Shown here: in pieces, positions 10,340 to 22,100 of the stretch
How the letters are laid out: each line of letters starts with the position of its first letter
How positions within the stretch are numbered: position 1 is the stretch's first letter
Source: Branchiostoma belcheri
Lineage: Eukaryota > Chordata > Leptocardii > Amphioxiformes > Branchiostomatidae
Assembly (NCBI RefSeq): GCF_001625305.1
Contig: NW_017803268.1
Span: 652,553 to 716,552 of the forward strand
Direction: 5' to 3'
Length of the DNA: 64,000 bases
Translations under genes and position numbers: made by a program
The notes under the pieces: generated by a model
The model's database searches: none
Told to the model about the DNA's origin: nothing
The model's input: the letters and a program-made list of their open reading frames with translations, nothing else

Positions 10340-13300
10340 ATGTTGGTGTTTTTGCTTGCGACAGTCGCCGTTGTATCGGCACAGACTGTGTACGATTCTA
10401 CCTACCAGTTTGGAAACCTAGCTGGGCCTATACCCCAAGTTGTGGTCTTCGATTGTGGCTGTGAGTTAAAAAAAAGTTGTTTTTAATTAAATCAAAAGTT
10501 AACGAAAGTTAATGAGTTTTCCCAACTGTTAAGTTAATGCAAAGACGCCATTGACATCTTGGTTAGACATAGGTGAAATTTAGTATATTTACGTGTATGA
10601 ATCATAAAATTTACAGTAATATTTTTCTATTTTTACCCCTTTTCTGAAAGTTGAATCAGTTTTTTTTCATTGCGTATAGCTTAAATGTTTAGTAATTGTT
10701 GTTGATATAGTACTAATAAATTAGTTGGTTACAATATTATTGGCTTGTAACATATTGGTAAACGTTTATCATGCATGCACGAAATTGATAAAATGTTTTG
10801 ATATGATTTTGTATATATACATACAAAATACATTATACATTATACAAAATACATAGAAAACGCATTATAGATCTATACATGTAATAACACATTAAAGCAG
10901 ACAGTCACACAAAGGAAGAAAAGTAACATTTACACATGCTTATATAATGCATGCATTTTTGTATAGCAGCTACACAGTGTATCTATATACAAAGTCATAT
11001 CGAAACCAGTATCATGTTTATACTAAATTATCTTCCATATTTGTTCATATTTCAGCCAATCCTGATCGTGCCTTCAAGAACTGGAACTTCGTTTTTGACA
11101 GAACTGACTTGGAATTGCCAGGCATCTTCACCATCATTGACTTTGATGTTAGTATTCACAACTTTGCTTTCTGCAGATAGACGTTGAATCGGTACGAATT
11201 TTAACATTGCTTTTGATTCAATGATTACCTTTGTCAAATGGCAAAGGGTTTGTACAAGAAAACTGTTATTTATTAATAAGCAACTGGATGGATTTTAAAA
11301 ACTGTCAGACGTTTCAAGTGGCATTCACTATTTTTCGTCAGTGACAAACGGAATCTGTATAAGGGGAACAAAGACATTCATTCAACAAAGACAAAACTAA
11401 AATCTATCCTGTTGCTTGAGAAACTGTTTTCTTGTGTATCTCATTACCCGAAAGTCTAACCTTCATCAACGGTTTAGGGTTTGTATCTGAATGTTAAAAT
11501 ATTATTACAGCAGGAAAACAACAATTCTATCTAGAATTCTGCTCAAAATATTTGAATAACATAATGGAACTGAAACATTTTTCGTGTAGGTCGATGTGAC
11601 GAAGCAGGTTGTTGGGCCTCTCTTTGCCCGTATTGAAGCGTGGCGGGCCATCTGGTTATTCGGCGGAATCGGTACGACTATCCAGGTCCCCTGTCTGCCT
11701 GTGGACCCTGTGTACGGCGTAGGGACATGGTAAGCACCAGCTTTGTTGAACGACTGCACAAAAAGTACCACTCGCCCCCATTGCATGTACATATATAGTG
11801 AACTAGCCTACTACTACGTAAATACCTAATCTCCAAGCAGATCTTTTGTGGCTGCAAAGACAGTACAAAATTGTCCAGGTTGCCACCCGGAAAGAAATAC
11901 CAGTAAAAAAAATTAACAAAGCCAGATAAAAGCACATCTGCGCTTGGAGCAGACTCACATTACGTACCATGCTCACATGTACGTCGCGCCCACGTAGGTG
12001 GGGTCGTGTGGCGCAGCGGCAGCGTTCTCGACTCGGAACCAGAGGCCCCGGGTTCGAGTCCTGACATGCCACCGATCTTGTGCCCTTGGGAAAGGCACTT
12101 TACACGACTTTCCTCACTTAGCTCAGGTGTAAATGAGTATTGTACTGTCCCTGTGTTGGTGTCGGCATTAATATAAGTTGAAAAAACTTGAGTGTGTCGC
12201 CACCACGTCTTGTGATTACATGTTTCGGAATAAAAAAAAAAAAAAATAACATGTACGTCGGAAACATGAAGTTAAGCACCTGCCACACATGTCGAACAAA
12301 TGGAAGACGAATCAAGGACTTTCTTGAGACATTCGTAAGACATTTCGGAAACGTATCGCATTTTTGAGACATTTTTGAAATATATTGTACAAACATGTGT
12401 GGTATCTTTTACCTTGAACCTCCCTGCCCTTCAGTTTGTTTTGGTTATAATGTCAAAACGAGTTTCAAGTTCAAGGTAATGATACGCCATATTAAACACT
12501 AAACATATTCTGATGCACCATATGGCCTATCATGAAATAAAAAAAGGTAAGTACTTGAGTTTTGGCAAATACACTGTATAACAATTAATTTTTGTTTTTT
12601 ATCAATATCTTTTATGTTTGGTTCTCAGACATATATAGTACATACACACTGATATGCGAACATGAAGACCGATTAAAACACATTCAGAATTAAGTCTTTA
12701 TCAAAGTATAATCCCTTCATTCTTCTCCCACCAGTGACTACGGAGACCTTTGTCAGATCCTGACGGACGGAAAGCCGTTCGACGCCCTGTCCAACAGCAC
12801 GGTGTGTTACCCCGACGCCACGCTCATGGGGATACCGGAGGGACAGTGCGGCTGTGAGGGCATGGCGCCCAAACACTACGGCATCAAGGGCTGGAACAAA
12901 CTCATCGACCTGTCAGGATTGGAGTCCGGCATTCTCACATTCCTAGCTTCGGTAAGTTCCTACAGGTTGTTCTTTTGCCTCTTCCCCACTTTTAATCGTA
13001 TTAATTTCCCCACACATGGCATAGCGTCATGCAAATCATACCAAAAACAAACAAACAAACAAACAAACAAACAAACAAACGGAGATTTTAGACTCCTGAA
13101 AGTATTTGGGGATTTTGTGACATTTAGGTGTTTTATGTTTTTTGTCTTACTTCCACCCGGTGCATGCTGGGTCACCTTCAGGCTTGACCACCCGGTCAAC
13201 CAACTGTGAAAATCACCACCCAACCTTCTCGCATCGTCCTGTCCCTATTTAGCCAAACAGACGCGCAAACACACAATATAACAAATTGAATATAAGTCCA

Positions 13301-13777
13301 AAAGTCATATAATAAGGTCCGAATGAATAACTTATATACCTTAGAAAAATAGTGTGTGCGTGTGTATGTGTGCGTGTGTGTGTGTGTGGGGGGGGGTCAT
13401 TGTTTATAATATTTAATTTTCTAATGTTAGCTGCTTGTTAGTTATGAAATAAATATTAAACTTTAACTTCCGACATTAACTAGCAAGTATAGGGACTTAC
13501 CCCAAATTTTCGGTTGACTCCAATGTTGGAAGTTAAAGTTTAATCTTTATTTCATAATGACTTGTACCAACACGGATGGACTTCCATGCTATGCTTGTTT
13601 ATTGTTTTTTATTTGTTTTTTATTTGTTTCTAGGGAGACTATGAGCTCAGGGCCACGGTGAAAGACACTAGCGGCGCGGAGCAGGCATGTATCGGGGTCA
13701 GGGTGCCCGTGCACGAGTACGTGGACCCAGACGCGGGCGGTGGTTGGCTGTTCGGCAAGAAGAGGCGTTCCACGTAA
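10340..13777 (+). CDS. GM2-activator-like secreted protein, copy 2
   Basis: Coding exons: 10340-10460, 11056-11147, 11590-11729, 12735-12951 and 13634-13777, giving 237 residues. The signal peptide is MLVFLLATVAVVSAQ. The eight-cysteine GM2A pattern is intact, and TG at the end of exon 3 plus T in exon 4 makes the Cys of C-D-Y-G-D-L-C. It is the most divergent copy: exon 3 reads QVPCLPVDPVYG where the others have LGCFGLT-like sequence, the sequon at the first loop is lost (PGIFT), the exon 4 sequon is NST, and the tail sequon is absent (DPDAGGG). The tail ends GWLFGKKRRST. Expected role is lipid or glycolipid binding in a secretory or lysosomal compartment, by family. Confidence 0.85.
11822..11945. 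repeat. Small inverted-repeat element (CTCCAAGCAGATC termini)
   Basis: It begins CTAATCTCCAAGCAGATC and ends with CATCTGCGCTTGGAG in inverted sense. A relative occupies 21041-21251, and a fragment AATCTCCAGGCAGATCATATG occurs near 20391. Confidence 0.5.
12000..12248 (+). mobile_element. tRNA-derived SINE with A-rich tail
   Basis: The head at 12001-12072 folds like a tRNA and has A- and B-box promoters (GTGTGGCGCAGCGG, GGGTTCGAGTCC). The body carries GATCTTGTGCCC and CACGACTTTCCTCACTTAGC, and it ends in a 15-17 A run near 12232-12247. It is the best preserved copy of the family here, in intron 3 of gene 2. Confidence 0.75.
13045..13080. repeat. (ACAA)n microsatellite
   Basis: Uninterrupted CAAA tetranucleotide run in intron 4 of gene 2. 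Confidence 0.85.
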
Positions 13778-13800
13778 TCCTAACGTGCGCACACAAAATG

Positions 13801-13821
13801 ATGACGTAGTTCCTACGTCAT
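13801..13821. promoter_or_regulatory. Paired CRE-like half palindrome after gene 2
   Basis: ATGACGTAG and CTACGTCAT form a perfect inverted repeat with a 3-bp spacer, 24 bp after the stop. It parallels the TGACGTCA clusters of the other copies. Confidence 0.5.
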
Positions 13822-13850
13822 GGAAGGAACACATTTAGTTATGACCTTGA

Positions 13851-13856
13851 AATAAA
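13851..13856 (+). terminator. Poly(A) signal of GM2A-like gene 2
   Basis: AATAAA 74 bp after the stop. Confidence 0.65.
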
Positions 13857-13968
13857 AGAGTTCAACATGTACTGCTTAATTTGCGATTCTTTCCACATTC
13901 TGCTAGATATGCTATCCGCAAATCTTCGAATAAACAAGACATCATACAATTAAAAAAAATAAAGGAAA

Positions 13969-14240
13969 AGTAACATTTGCAAAGCAAATGCATAATGTTT
14001 ACCTTCGCATATAGTCTGCTCTGTTATGTCATTCTTACTCAAATACATTCATATATATGGTGACAGGAGCCTAAATCCCTCCTACTATAAAATTGCAACA
14101 TTATGTAACCCAACACCAGTTACCATGGTGAGAGACAGTTTGGTTCAGGTCATTGACCAGGTCAGAGGTCAGTGAGAAGAAGAAGAAATTGAGCAAAGAC
14201 AATATGCTTTCCTTCGGTAAACATAATAAGCAAAACAGAA
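13969..14240. mobile_element. Interspersed element, relative at 48740-49120
   Basis: Blocks such as TTGCAAAGCAAATGCATAATG, the CACCAGTTACCATGGTGAGAG segment and CTTTCCTTCGGTAAACATAA recur in reverse order and orientation at 48740-49120. No coding frame is visible. Confidence 0.6.
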
Positions 14241-14970
14241 TGGAATGGAATGATTAATGAGATAAATTTAAGGACCCTTTAAGGACCCTTTTAAGGAATC
14301 TAAGGACACCCTCGGCAAAGGCAGACCGCTAGCATGCTCGAAGCCCCTTTGGGGGGGGGGGCTTGAAGATCCACCTATTTAACTAAAGGTCCAAAATTTC
14401 CGTATCACCAGCGGGGTTGGAATCCTAGAAAAACTGATGACTTGTCATTGAAAAAAAAGTTATCTCTGATTTCNNNNNNNNNNNNNNNNNNNNCCCCCCC
14501 CCCCAGCAAAATCCTGGCTACGGGCATGGTTAGTGCTAGTCTTCACAGCTGTTCACACATTCGATTTGAATTGGTACCAGACAAAACATATACCAGACTT
14601 TCCGTTGTGTCCGGTATATTATCTATGTCCTGGTGTTTGCAATTGGCGGTACCCTACACGTGAAAATCGATTTTCTTCATTTTTTGAACTATTCGGGTTT
14701 TTTGAAAGAACAAAAATTGCAATTCCTGAATATCCTAAATTGTTATTCCAATACAGACAGCTTAAAACATGGCGATCCTTAACATAGCCTTTCATGCAGA
14801 ATACTAGTACAACCTGTACATGTTTGTCTTCAATTCATATATTGAATCAAGATATGACAGGGTCATTGACTGAACGCACGTGAACTTGAGTACCACTCAG
14901 TTCCTAACCCAAGAACTGAAAATCTGATGCAACATTACAAAGGACTTCCTTACTAGTCAAATATGAGGAG
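14241..14970. other. Intergenic sequence with assembly gap
   Basis: I see no gene. It holds short G and C homopolymers and the run of Ns at 14474-14493. Confidence 0.55.
14474..14493. other. Assembly gap (20 N)
   Basis: Twenty unknown bases directly before a C homopolymer. The true gap size is unknown. Confidence 0.95.
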
Positions 14971-14978
14971 TATAAATG
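14971..14978 (+). promoter_or_regulatory. TATA box of GM2A-like gene 3
   Basis: TATAAATG 61 bp before the ATG. Confidence 0.6.
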
Positions 14979-15031
14979 CCGCCAGTGTCACGGGCCCTAC
15001 ATTGGTGTAGCCGAGACACTGTCAGGACAAC

Positions 15032-15526
15032 ATGTTGATACTTCTCCTCTCCACACTGGCCCTTGCTGGGGCACAGCATCGAAGCTTCGACGCGAACTAC
15101 AACTTCGGACAGCTACAGCAGCCGATTGATACGGCCTTGGTCTTCGACTGTGGAAGTAAGTTATAATTATGGCTTCACCACATTATTATGTGTGGTGAAA
15201 CATATTGTGTTCCCTCGTGTTTCTTCTCCTCCTCCTCCTTCTTCTCATACAAACAATAACCCTAACAGCAACCATCGTCGCCATGGCGATGTATGTTTTC
15301 ATTGCCAGTATTGTTGAAAGTGTGATTCGTGAATTTCCAGGCAACCCGAACCGTGCGCTGCAGAACCCAAAGTTCACCTTCCGCAGCACGGATCCTAACG
15401 CGGACCCAAATCAACAGAGCCTAACGCTTCCAGGTTCTTTTATTCTCGAGGACTTTGAGGTAAGTTTAAGTTAAAATTTGCGGTTACATGGCTTGTATTT
15501 GTGGATTACTACTGTAGTCCATTGTC

Positions 15527-15580
<54 letters not shown>

Positions 15581-17860
15581 CTGAGTTCCTTAGTTCCTTC
15601 ACTGTATCATTGACTTCTTCCCAGCCTGCGGGGAGACCATTTTGACCTCCAACTCGATCTTCCTGTCAATCTGCGGTTACCCTCCCTTCCCTTGACCCTA
15701 CATGTACACACAAGCAAAGACTTCAAAACCAAAACCTCCATACACAGAGGTAGCTAGGAAACAATTAGTACGAGACCATATTGTGTCGTAAGTAATAGTG
15801 TAATCCCACCGCTGCCACCAGTGTTATATATATTGAGGAGGGTACTAGAATGACTGACCACACTCGACAACGGCTTGGGCAAGACTGATTCAGAGACACG
15901 AGGTCCCTGTACTTTATTGGTCTTAATTGACACCAGATGTGACATCACAAGTCCTACCCCCTACACGAGTGTTCAAATTCTCTTATGATTTCGGATGATC
16001 CATGCCACTACTTTTCCATGTTGAAACATATACTGGGTGACTGTCTCCCACACACTACCACAAGCTGCTGCTTTACCTACTCTTCTAGATCGAAGTGACG
16101 AAGCCGATTGTCCGGCCGTTCTACGGGAGAGTTGAGGCCTGGAGGACCATCTGGCTCCTGGGCGGCGCCTCCAGCACCATTCAACTCGGGTGCATCGGCC
16201 TCTCTACCGACAATGTCGTAGGAATAGACGGGTTTGGAACTTGGTAAGGACTAAAATACATTATCATATAGCTAGCCACTAGATTATCTGGCTTTTTTTT
16301 CTGTCCATGCAATCCTGTTTCACGTAACATACAATGTGAGAGTTTTTTTCGGCAATGGAGGAATTTTATAAAGGAATTTATGTCAAATGACTGTGTCTGT
16401 TGGATAGGCTATATGATAATAACATTAATGCTCGCCTTATCCTCGGTGTATATGGTGATATAATCCCTGGTCAAGTGCGATAACAAGCTCATAAACAACC
16501 TCTTTCGCTCCGCTCACTCGGTGGTTTAATCGATGGTTATTGCACCTGACCAGGGATTATCTCACCATATACACCTTAGAGGTTCTGACTGGATTTCTAC
16601 TTCTCGCCGCTATATGTAGCCGACCTAGGTGGCGCTTTTGCGGCGAGAACACAATCCCAAATGTGGATGAGTTTGTAACCCCCCCTCGTTCCGGTTCATC
16701 ACTGGGGTGGACTTTCTGATACAGACTTATACTTTACCAACCTGATGAAACTATTTTCGGAGGTGTTGATGGCTTCTCATTTTTAGTGACTACGGCGATC
16801 TGTGTTCATGGAATGGGAAATGGACCCTTCTGATTGGTCGACGTCTTCTGGCTATATGATGATATACTATATTGTGTATTTTCCTAAAGCGACTATGGGG
16901 ATCTCTGCGGGATCCTGGACCTGAACATTCCCATTAACGACACCACGGGTCAGCCCACCTGCTTCCCCGAGGCTATCAACCAGGGCATCCCGGAGGACCA
17001 GTGCACGTGTGAGGGCATCATCGCTCCCAAGGTGTACGCCACTCAGGGGTACAACAGGCTGATTGACTTCACCGACTTGGAGCCGGGAATGCTCACCTTC
17101 CTAGCTGAGGTGAGATAGCTGGTTCCACACTCAATAGCATAGATAGGACGTTTTACTGCAGTACCATTGAAAGTCACTAGGGTTGTCAAACGCCAAAGTA
17201 CGATGGTCAATACTGTTTGTCTGGTTTGTCAACTGCCGGTCACAGACTACTATGATCTGATAGAATCACTGGATAGTATCCAAATCAGTAGAAGGAAATA
17301 CATGTAGGAAAAATAATGAAGAAAACGGGGGACGATACCGACATCCAACCACCTGTTGCTCATTGGTTATTTAAGATCACGTGTCTAGACCAAATAGACT
17401 ATGCACCCTGAAGAAGACCAAAATGTATCGGAATACCCTATCGAAAATTTAGACTTTGGATAATTACTACTTTTGCAAAGTTGTTAAAACTTGATTGTAA
17501 ATTATCACATAGCCAGGAGGCGTACATAATCAGGTGGATCCATTTGCCATTGGTTATCAGGCCGTAACCTCAAAAGTGGTCCGTTATTAGAATAACCGAC
17601 CACTTTTTGGACCGTACCTACGCTCACTTGGTGGTTTATTCGGTGGTTATCGCACCTGACCAGGGGTTATCTCACCATATACACCTTGGGAAGGGGCATT
17701 AACCTGTTACTAATCTATTTAGGGTGACTACGAATTCAAGTTGATCGCCGAAGACGATCAGGGAAATGAGGAGGCGTGTATCGCCATCAGGGTTCCTATT
17801 AAAGAGTACGTGGATCCCAACGACACTGGAGGCGGCTGGTTCTTCGGCAAGAGGCGCTAA
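15032..17860 (+). CDS. GM2-activator-like secreted protein, copy 3
   Basis: Coding exons: 15032-15155, 15341-15459, 16089-16243, 16890-17109 and 17723-17860, giving 251 residues, the longest copy. Exon 2 has a nine-residue insertion (DPNADPNQQ) before the LTLPG strand. The signal peptide is MLILLLSTLALAGAQ. All eight cysteines are present (FDC, LGC, junction Cys, DLC, PTC, QCTC, ACI). An NDT sequon precedes PTC and another lies in the tail. The protein stops right after the basic cluster: GGGWFFGKRR. Copy 4 is its closest relative (shared IEVTKP/IEITKP, CEGIIAPK and KLIAEDDQGNEEAC), pointing to the most recent duplication. A broken duplicate of the exon 4 start lies just upstream of exon 4. 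Confidence 0.85.
15525..15577. repeat. (CA)n microsatellite
   Basis: About 25 CA units in intron 2 of gene 3. Confidence 0.9.
16445..16575. mobile_element. Foldback element, GGTGTATATGGTGA termini
   Basis: GGTGTATATGGTGATATAAT at the left pairs with ATTATCTCACCATATACACC at the right, with further pairing inward (CCTGGTCAAGTGC with GCACCTGACCAGG). It lies in intron 3 of gene 3. Confidence 0.7.
16787..16859 (+). pseudogene. Relic duplicate of GM2A-like exon 4 start
   Basis: A good acceptor (TTTTTAG) is followed by a frame reading DYGDLC, as in the functional exons. Similarity then ends and a stop is reached at 16857-16859. The working exon 4 begins only 103 bp downstream at 16890. This looks like a truncated exon copy from duplication or unequal exchange. 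Confidence 0.7.
17575..17685. mobile_element. Partial copy of the GGTGTATATGGTGA foldback element
   Basis: The right half matches 16500-16575 closely (CACCTGACCAGGGGTTATCT, CACCATATACACC); the left terminus is diverged. It lies in intron 4 of gene 3. Confidence 0.55.
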
Positions 17861-17869
17861 ACCTACCAC

Positions 17870-17976
17870 TGACGTCAGCACAGGATTCAGACGTCTGAAC
17901 AGGGTTCATGACGTCAGTGCAGGAATCATAACGTCAGTACAGAATTCATGACGTCAGCACAGGATTCATGACATCA
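17870..17976. promoter_or_regulatory. 20-bp-phased CRE-like array after GM2A-like gene 3
   Basis: Perfect TGACGTCA at 17870, 17909 and 17949, with variants at 17888 (CAGACGTCTG), 17929 (TAACGTCA) and 17969 (TGACATCA). From 17889 on, spacing is exactly 20 bp within a degenerate repeat like TTCATGACGTCAGCACAGGA. It begins 10 bp after the stop. Confidence 0.6.
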
Positions 17977-18008
17977 GCACATGATTCAGTGACGCATGTA
18001 GTGAAGTG

Positions 18009-18019
18009 AATAAAATAAA
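18009..18019 (+). terminator. Overlapping poly(A) signals of GM2A-like gene 3
   Basis: Two AATAAA hexamers (18009, 18014) about 150 bp after the stop. Confidence 0.65.
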
Positions 18020-18693
18020 AATGAAGTTGTGAATAATCATGCGTCTAGTAGTATGTTATGTACCAAAAATATGGATCGTGGTATAAGAGGGCAATATAAT
18101 TTACAGTAACTGTTGCATTTTTATAACCTCTTACTAGGGCCGTACGGTACAGTACCCAATATCTTCGAATGAAAATTTGACACAAGTGACATTCAGGTAA
18201 TTACGTAACATGTGCCTTGAATGAATGTTGACTATAAAGTTCGTGTTTAGTTTATTCAAGATACTATCATCAAGGCCCACCTAACTTCTCAAATCAAACA
18301 TTTTTAACCTTTGATATGCAAAGAATGTGAACAAATTTACTGCATGGTGGACGTTTGTATTTATCATAAAATATATTTGTGGATTTTCAAGCCTGATAAG
18401 GCCTCAGGCAGGCTGTGGCAGAACCAACCACCAATCTTTTTTCATAACAAGCTAACTTTTGTACGACGTACGTGCACGGCCATCTACTAAGTACGTTTTA
18501 TGGTCGCATGACGGTCGTACGGCCAATACGGCTAGGTCCTTAACAAAACACACGATCTACGACCAATCAAACGCACGGGTGTGAACGCTTGTGCAACTTC
18601 CGTTGCTTCCCTCCACTGATTATATAAGTTTAGCTTCTACATCCGATTGTCAATATTACAAAACCCGGGGACAAGATCGACCTTGCTTGATGA

Positions 18694-19060
18694 GGCCATG
18701 TTGATTTGATTATATGGATGACATCCCCGCGCGCATGAAGTTTTCAACCATACTGTAAATCGTACAAAACAGCTGCAAAATGATCAAATATAAACCTTAA
18801 GTTGAAAAAAAAAACAATATTGGAAAACGATGCCAATGTCGTAGAATGCCAAAATCTCAAACAAAAAAGACGAAAATGTAAAGAAATAAATTTGAATAGT
18901 AGATTATTCGCCAAACCATACTCTGTGTCATTTGTCCAACCTTCATGGCCACGTAGATTTCATCATGAACTTTTTTTGCAAAACTTTTTTGATTCGCACG
19001 CTCGCATCAGTTTTTGGGGTTCCCAGAGGATGTCATCCATATAATTAAATTGATATGGCC
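18694..19060. mobile_element. MITE of the GGCC...GATGTCATCC family
   Basis: Left end GGCCATGTTGATTTGATTAT, then ATGGATGACATCC. The right end is the inverted complement (GGATGTCATCCATATAATTA...TATGGCC). A sister copy is at 29823-30162. It ends 17 bp upstream of the TATA box of gene 4. Confidence 0.75.
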
Positions 19061-19077
19061 TGTTCAAATACAAGCTC

Positions 19078-19085
19078 TATAAATA
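19078..19085 (+). promoter_or_regulatory. TATA box of GM2A-like gene 4
   Basis: TATAAATA 63 bp before the ATG, directly downstream of a MITE. Confidence 0.65.
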
Positions 19086-19140
19086 CCGTACGGTACACGT
19101 AGACAGGAGTGTTTTGTAGCCGGGACACTGTGAGGACACC

Positions 19141-22100
19141 ATGCTGATATTCCTCCTCTCCACGCTGGCCCTTGTGGGGGCACAGCACAACCACTTTGAC
19201 GAGCACTACAACTTCGGACATCTACATCAGCCGATCGAACAGACCATTGTCTTCGACTGCGGGAGTAAGTAGAACACGCGTTCTGTTTTAGTAAAAGGTT
19301 AACGGGTAGTCCAGTAGCGTTTTTGAGGCCGTATGTTAATCCACTGTGTCTACGTGTACGTCGGCACAGGTAGGTGCCTACAAATGTATGTATACCTCGC
19401 TGGAGTGACGAAAGTCGTGTAAAGTTGCCTTACCCAAGAACAAAACGTCTAATTTAATGAAAATTCAAAATTTAAATTTCACGGAATTCAAAGAGTCGAA
19501 CCCATGTCATCTGGCGTTAACCTCCCAGCCATTCGACGCCAATTCTAATTTGGAATAAACTAAACAAACAAAAAAATTCAAGTAATTGTAACATTGCTAT
19601 CACTGGTACACAAATATCGTTTGATTGGGGATATTCCTCTCACAGTCGTGATTCGTGAATGTGTCGTATATCTGTCTTGTGTCGGATAGGTTGTCGTAGG
19701 TCTTCGTCGGCGACATGCATCGGAATGTCGCTAAAACTCGTACGCTGTAGCCTGTACGCACATGATGAGTTAACAAAGTATAATATGTATGTATGCTCAA
19801 TGGCTTTAAGTTAAATGTTTTGAAAGGATACAAGATTGAATTTTTCGACGAATAATTTTTTTTCTAAATCCTCAGGTAACCCCAACCGCGCCATTCAGAA
19901 CCCAAAGTTCACGTTCAACAGAAATGACCTGGAACTACCTGGTACTTTTATCATCCAGGACTTCGAGGTAGGTTCTGATACATTTCACTGTAACCGTGTA
20001 GATATGTAAATATTGTACCTTTGGGAATGCATCTTCAGCAGCGACACCTGTGCTGCAGTGCAATGTGAACCAGTCAGAATTGCCCTGAGGAAGGTGACAG
20101 ACGGTCACCGAAACGTCGACTGAAAAAAGACACTAAAAAGAGTATTTCTATTCAGTGACTTACCAACCTGATGAAACTACATGTATTCATATAGCTGTTC
20201 GGATGTAGTTTCTTTTTTTTTTCGAACAAAACAGGTAGTTTTCCAACGGAAGAGAATAGAGCTATAGAATGTCGATTTGCGTGTTGCATAGAATCTTACA
20301 ATTACTTTAATGTTCTACAACTCGTATACTGACTAAGGATCTAATTCACGTGTAGTGGAAGTAATGATCTTAATGTTAAGGATAATCTCCAGGCAGATCA
20401 TATGGCAAAACAGTATCCATTATATTGACCAGAGGTGTGCCCATTCGCCACCGAAAATCTAGGTGGCTGATGGTCACTCCTCTGGCCAATGGATACTGTA
20501 TTGCTGTATGATCTGTTTGGATATTATGGACACTACTATAGCCAATAGATACGGTTTTGCTACTGTACTGAATAAAAAAAAGACTGCCTGGAAAACTCAA
20601 TATTTTCCTTTTCTCTCTAACCAGATTGAAATCACGAAGCCGATCCCCCGGCCGCTGTACGGCAGGGTGGAGGCGTGGCGGACCATCTGGCTCCTGGGCG
20701 GGGCGGGCAGCACCATCCAGATCGGGTGTTTCGGGCTCACCAGCTCCAGTACGGTAGGACTGGATAGCGTGGGAACATGGTAAGGGGCTGGCCTAGGCGT
20801 CTAGCTAGTACGGTAGGACTGGACAGCGTGGGAACATGGTAAGGGGCTGGCCTAGGCGCCCGGCTTCTATAAGATATGTACCTTCCTTGGTCTCAGAAGC
20901 GCCTGGAGGACTGTTTGCCGGGGCGCTACGCTCTTTAAAATAATAGGAGCAAGCGAACCTGAGTGAGCGAGTGCCTTCTGTAGCTGCCTGTTCCCCTCAG
21001 TTAGGTTCCTACATGTTGCACGGTCCAGGGCTCTAGACTCTGCTTAATCTCCAAGCACATCTTTTTGGTGGCTGCAAAGGCTGTACTAAATTGGCCAGGC
21101 AGTATCCATTTGCCAGACAGTTTAATACCATCGGCCACCCAGAGTTGGGTTGGCGTAAGAAAATATACCAATACAAGGAAAGAGAGCCAGATAAAACGTC
21201 TAAAAACGCGCCAGAAAATAAGCCGAAGTCCAAACATCTACTTGCAGAGTAGACCCTGCTACCTTTAAAAGTTTTCCACAGATCTTTCAACCATTTTCAT
21301 GGTCCGGATGTTTCCTTGGCTACAGAAACTGCTAGAGGTTTGCCTTGATAGCCCCAGCGAGAGATTTCTATCTTCTGCAGCCAGAGGTTGATGGGGGGGG
21401 AGATCGTTAGGTTCTTATATATGGCCCGTTTATTTGTCGCTGCCCCCACCACCTTGAGTCGCGCATGGACCCTCTCTGACCACTTGAATACTGCCTGGTC
21501 AATTTGATACAGTATTTTTGCCACCTTAGGATCTGCCTGGACATTAAGATTTCTCCACCCCGGCCTCTACGCGTTTGTACGCTGCAGTAGAAGTACATAA
21601 AAGAAGATAGTCTTTAGTATCTAAGAACAGCAACAATAAATTAGGTACATTGTTGTTTTCCCCCTACAGCAACTATGGGGACCTCTGCGGGATTCTGGAC
21701 CTGAACACTCCCATTAACGACACCACCGGCCAGCCCACCTGCTTCAATGAGGCTATGAACCTGGGCATCCCGGAGGACCAGTGCACGTGTGAGGGCATCA
21801 TCGCCCCCAAGATCTACTCCATCCCCAACTGGAACAACGAAGTGGACCTGACCGACCTGGAGCCTGGACTCCTCACTTTCCTCGCAGAGGTAGGCTAGGC
21901 TAGGCCGAATAAAAAAAAAATGTCGACCCACGCTAGCAAAAAGACCCTGTAGCCTTTTCTATCGACAGTTGGTAAGGCTATGACCCATCTAAATTTCAAA
22001 CCCTCTGCATTCTGAAATAGTTTTGGGGAGTAGAAATTTGAGACTAAAAGAGACTAGAACATCTGTGTCCGATTAAGACCAATAAAGGCCAGAGGTCTAG

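Noticed and set aside
12001-12072. Functional tRNA gene
   Set aside because: The tRNA-like head is followed by a dispersed SINE body and an A-tail and recurs at several sites, so it is a SINE promoter.
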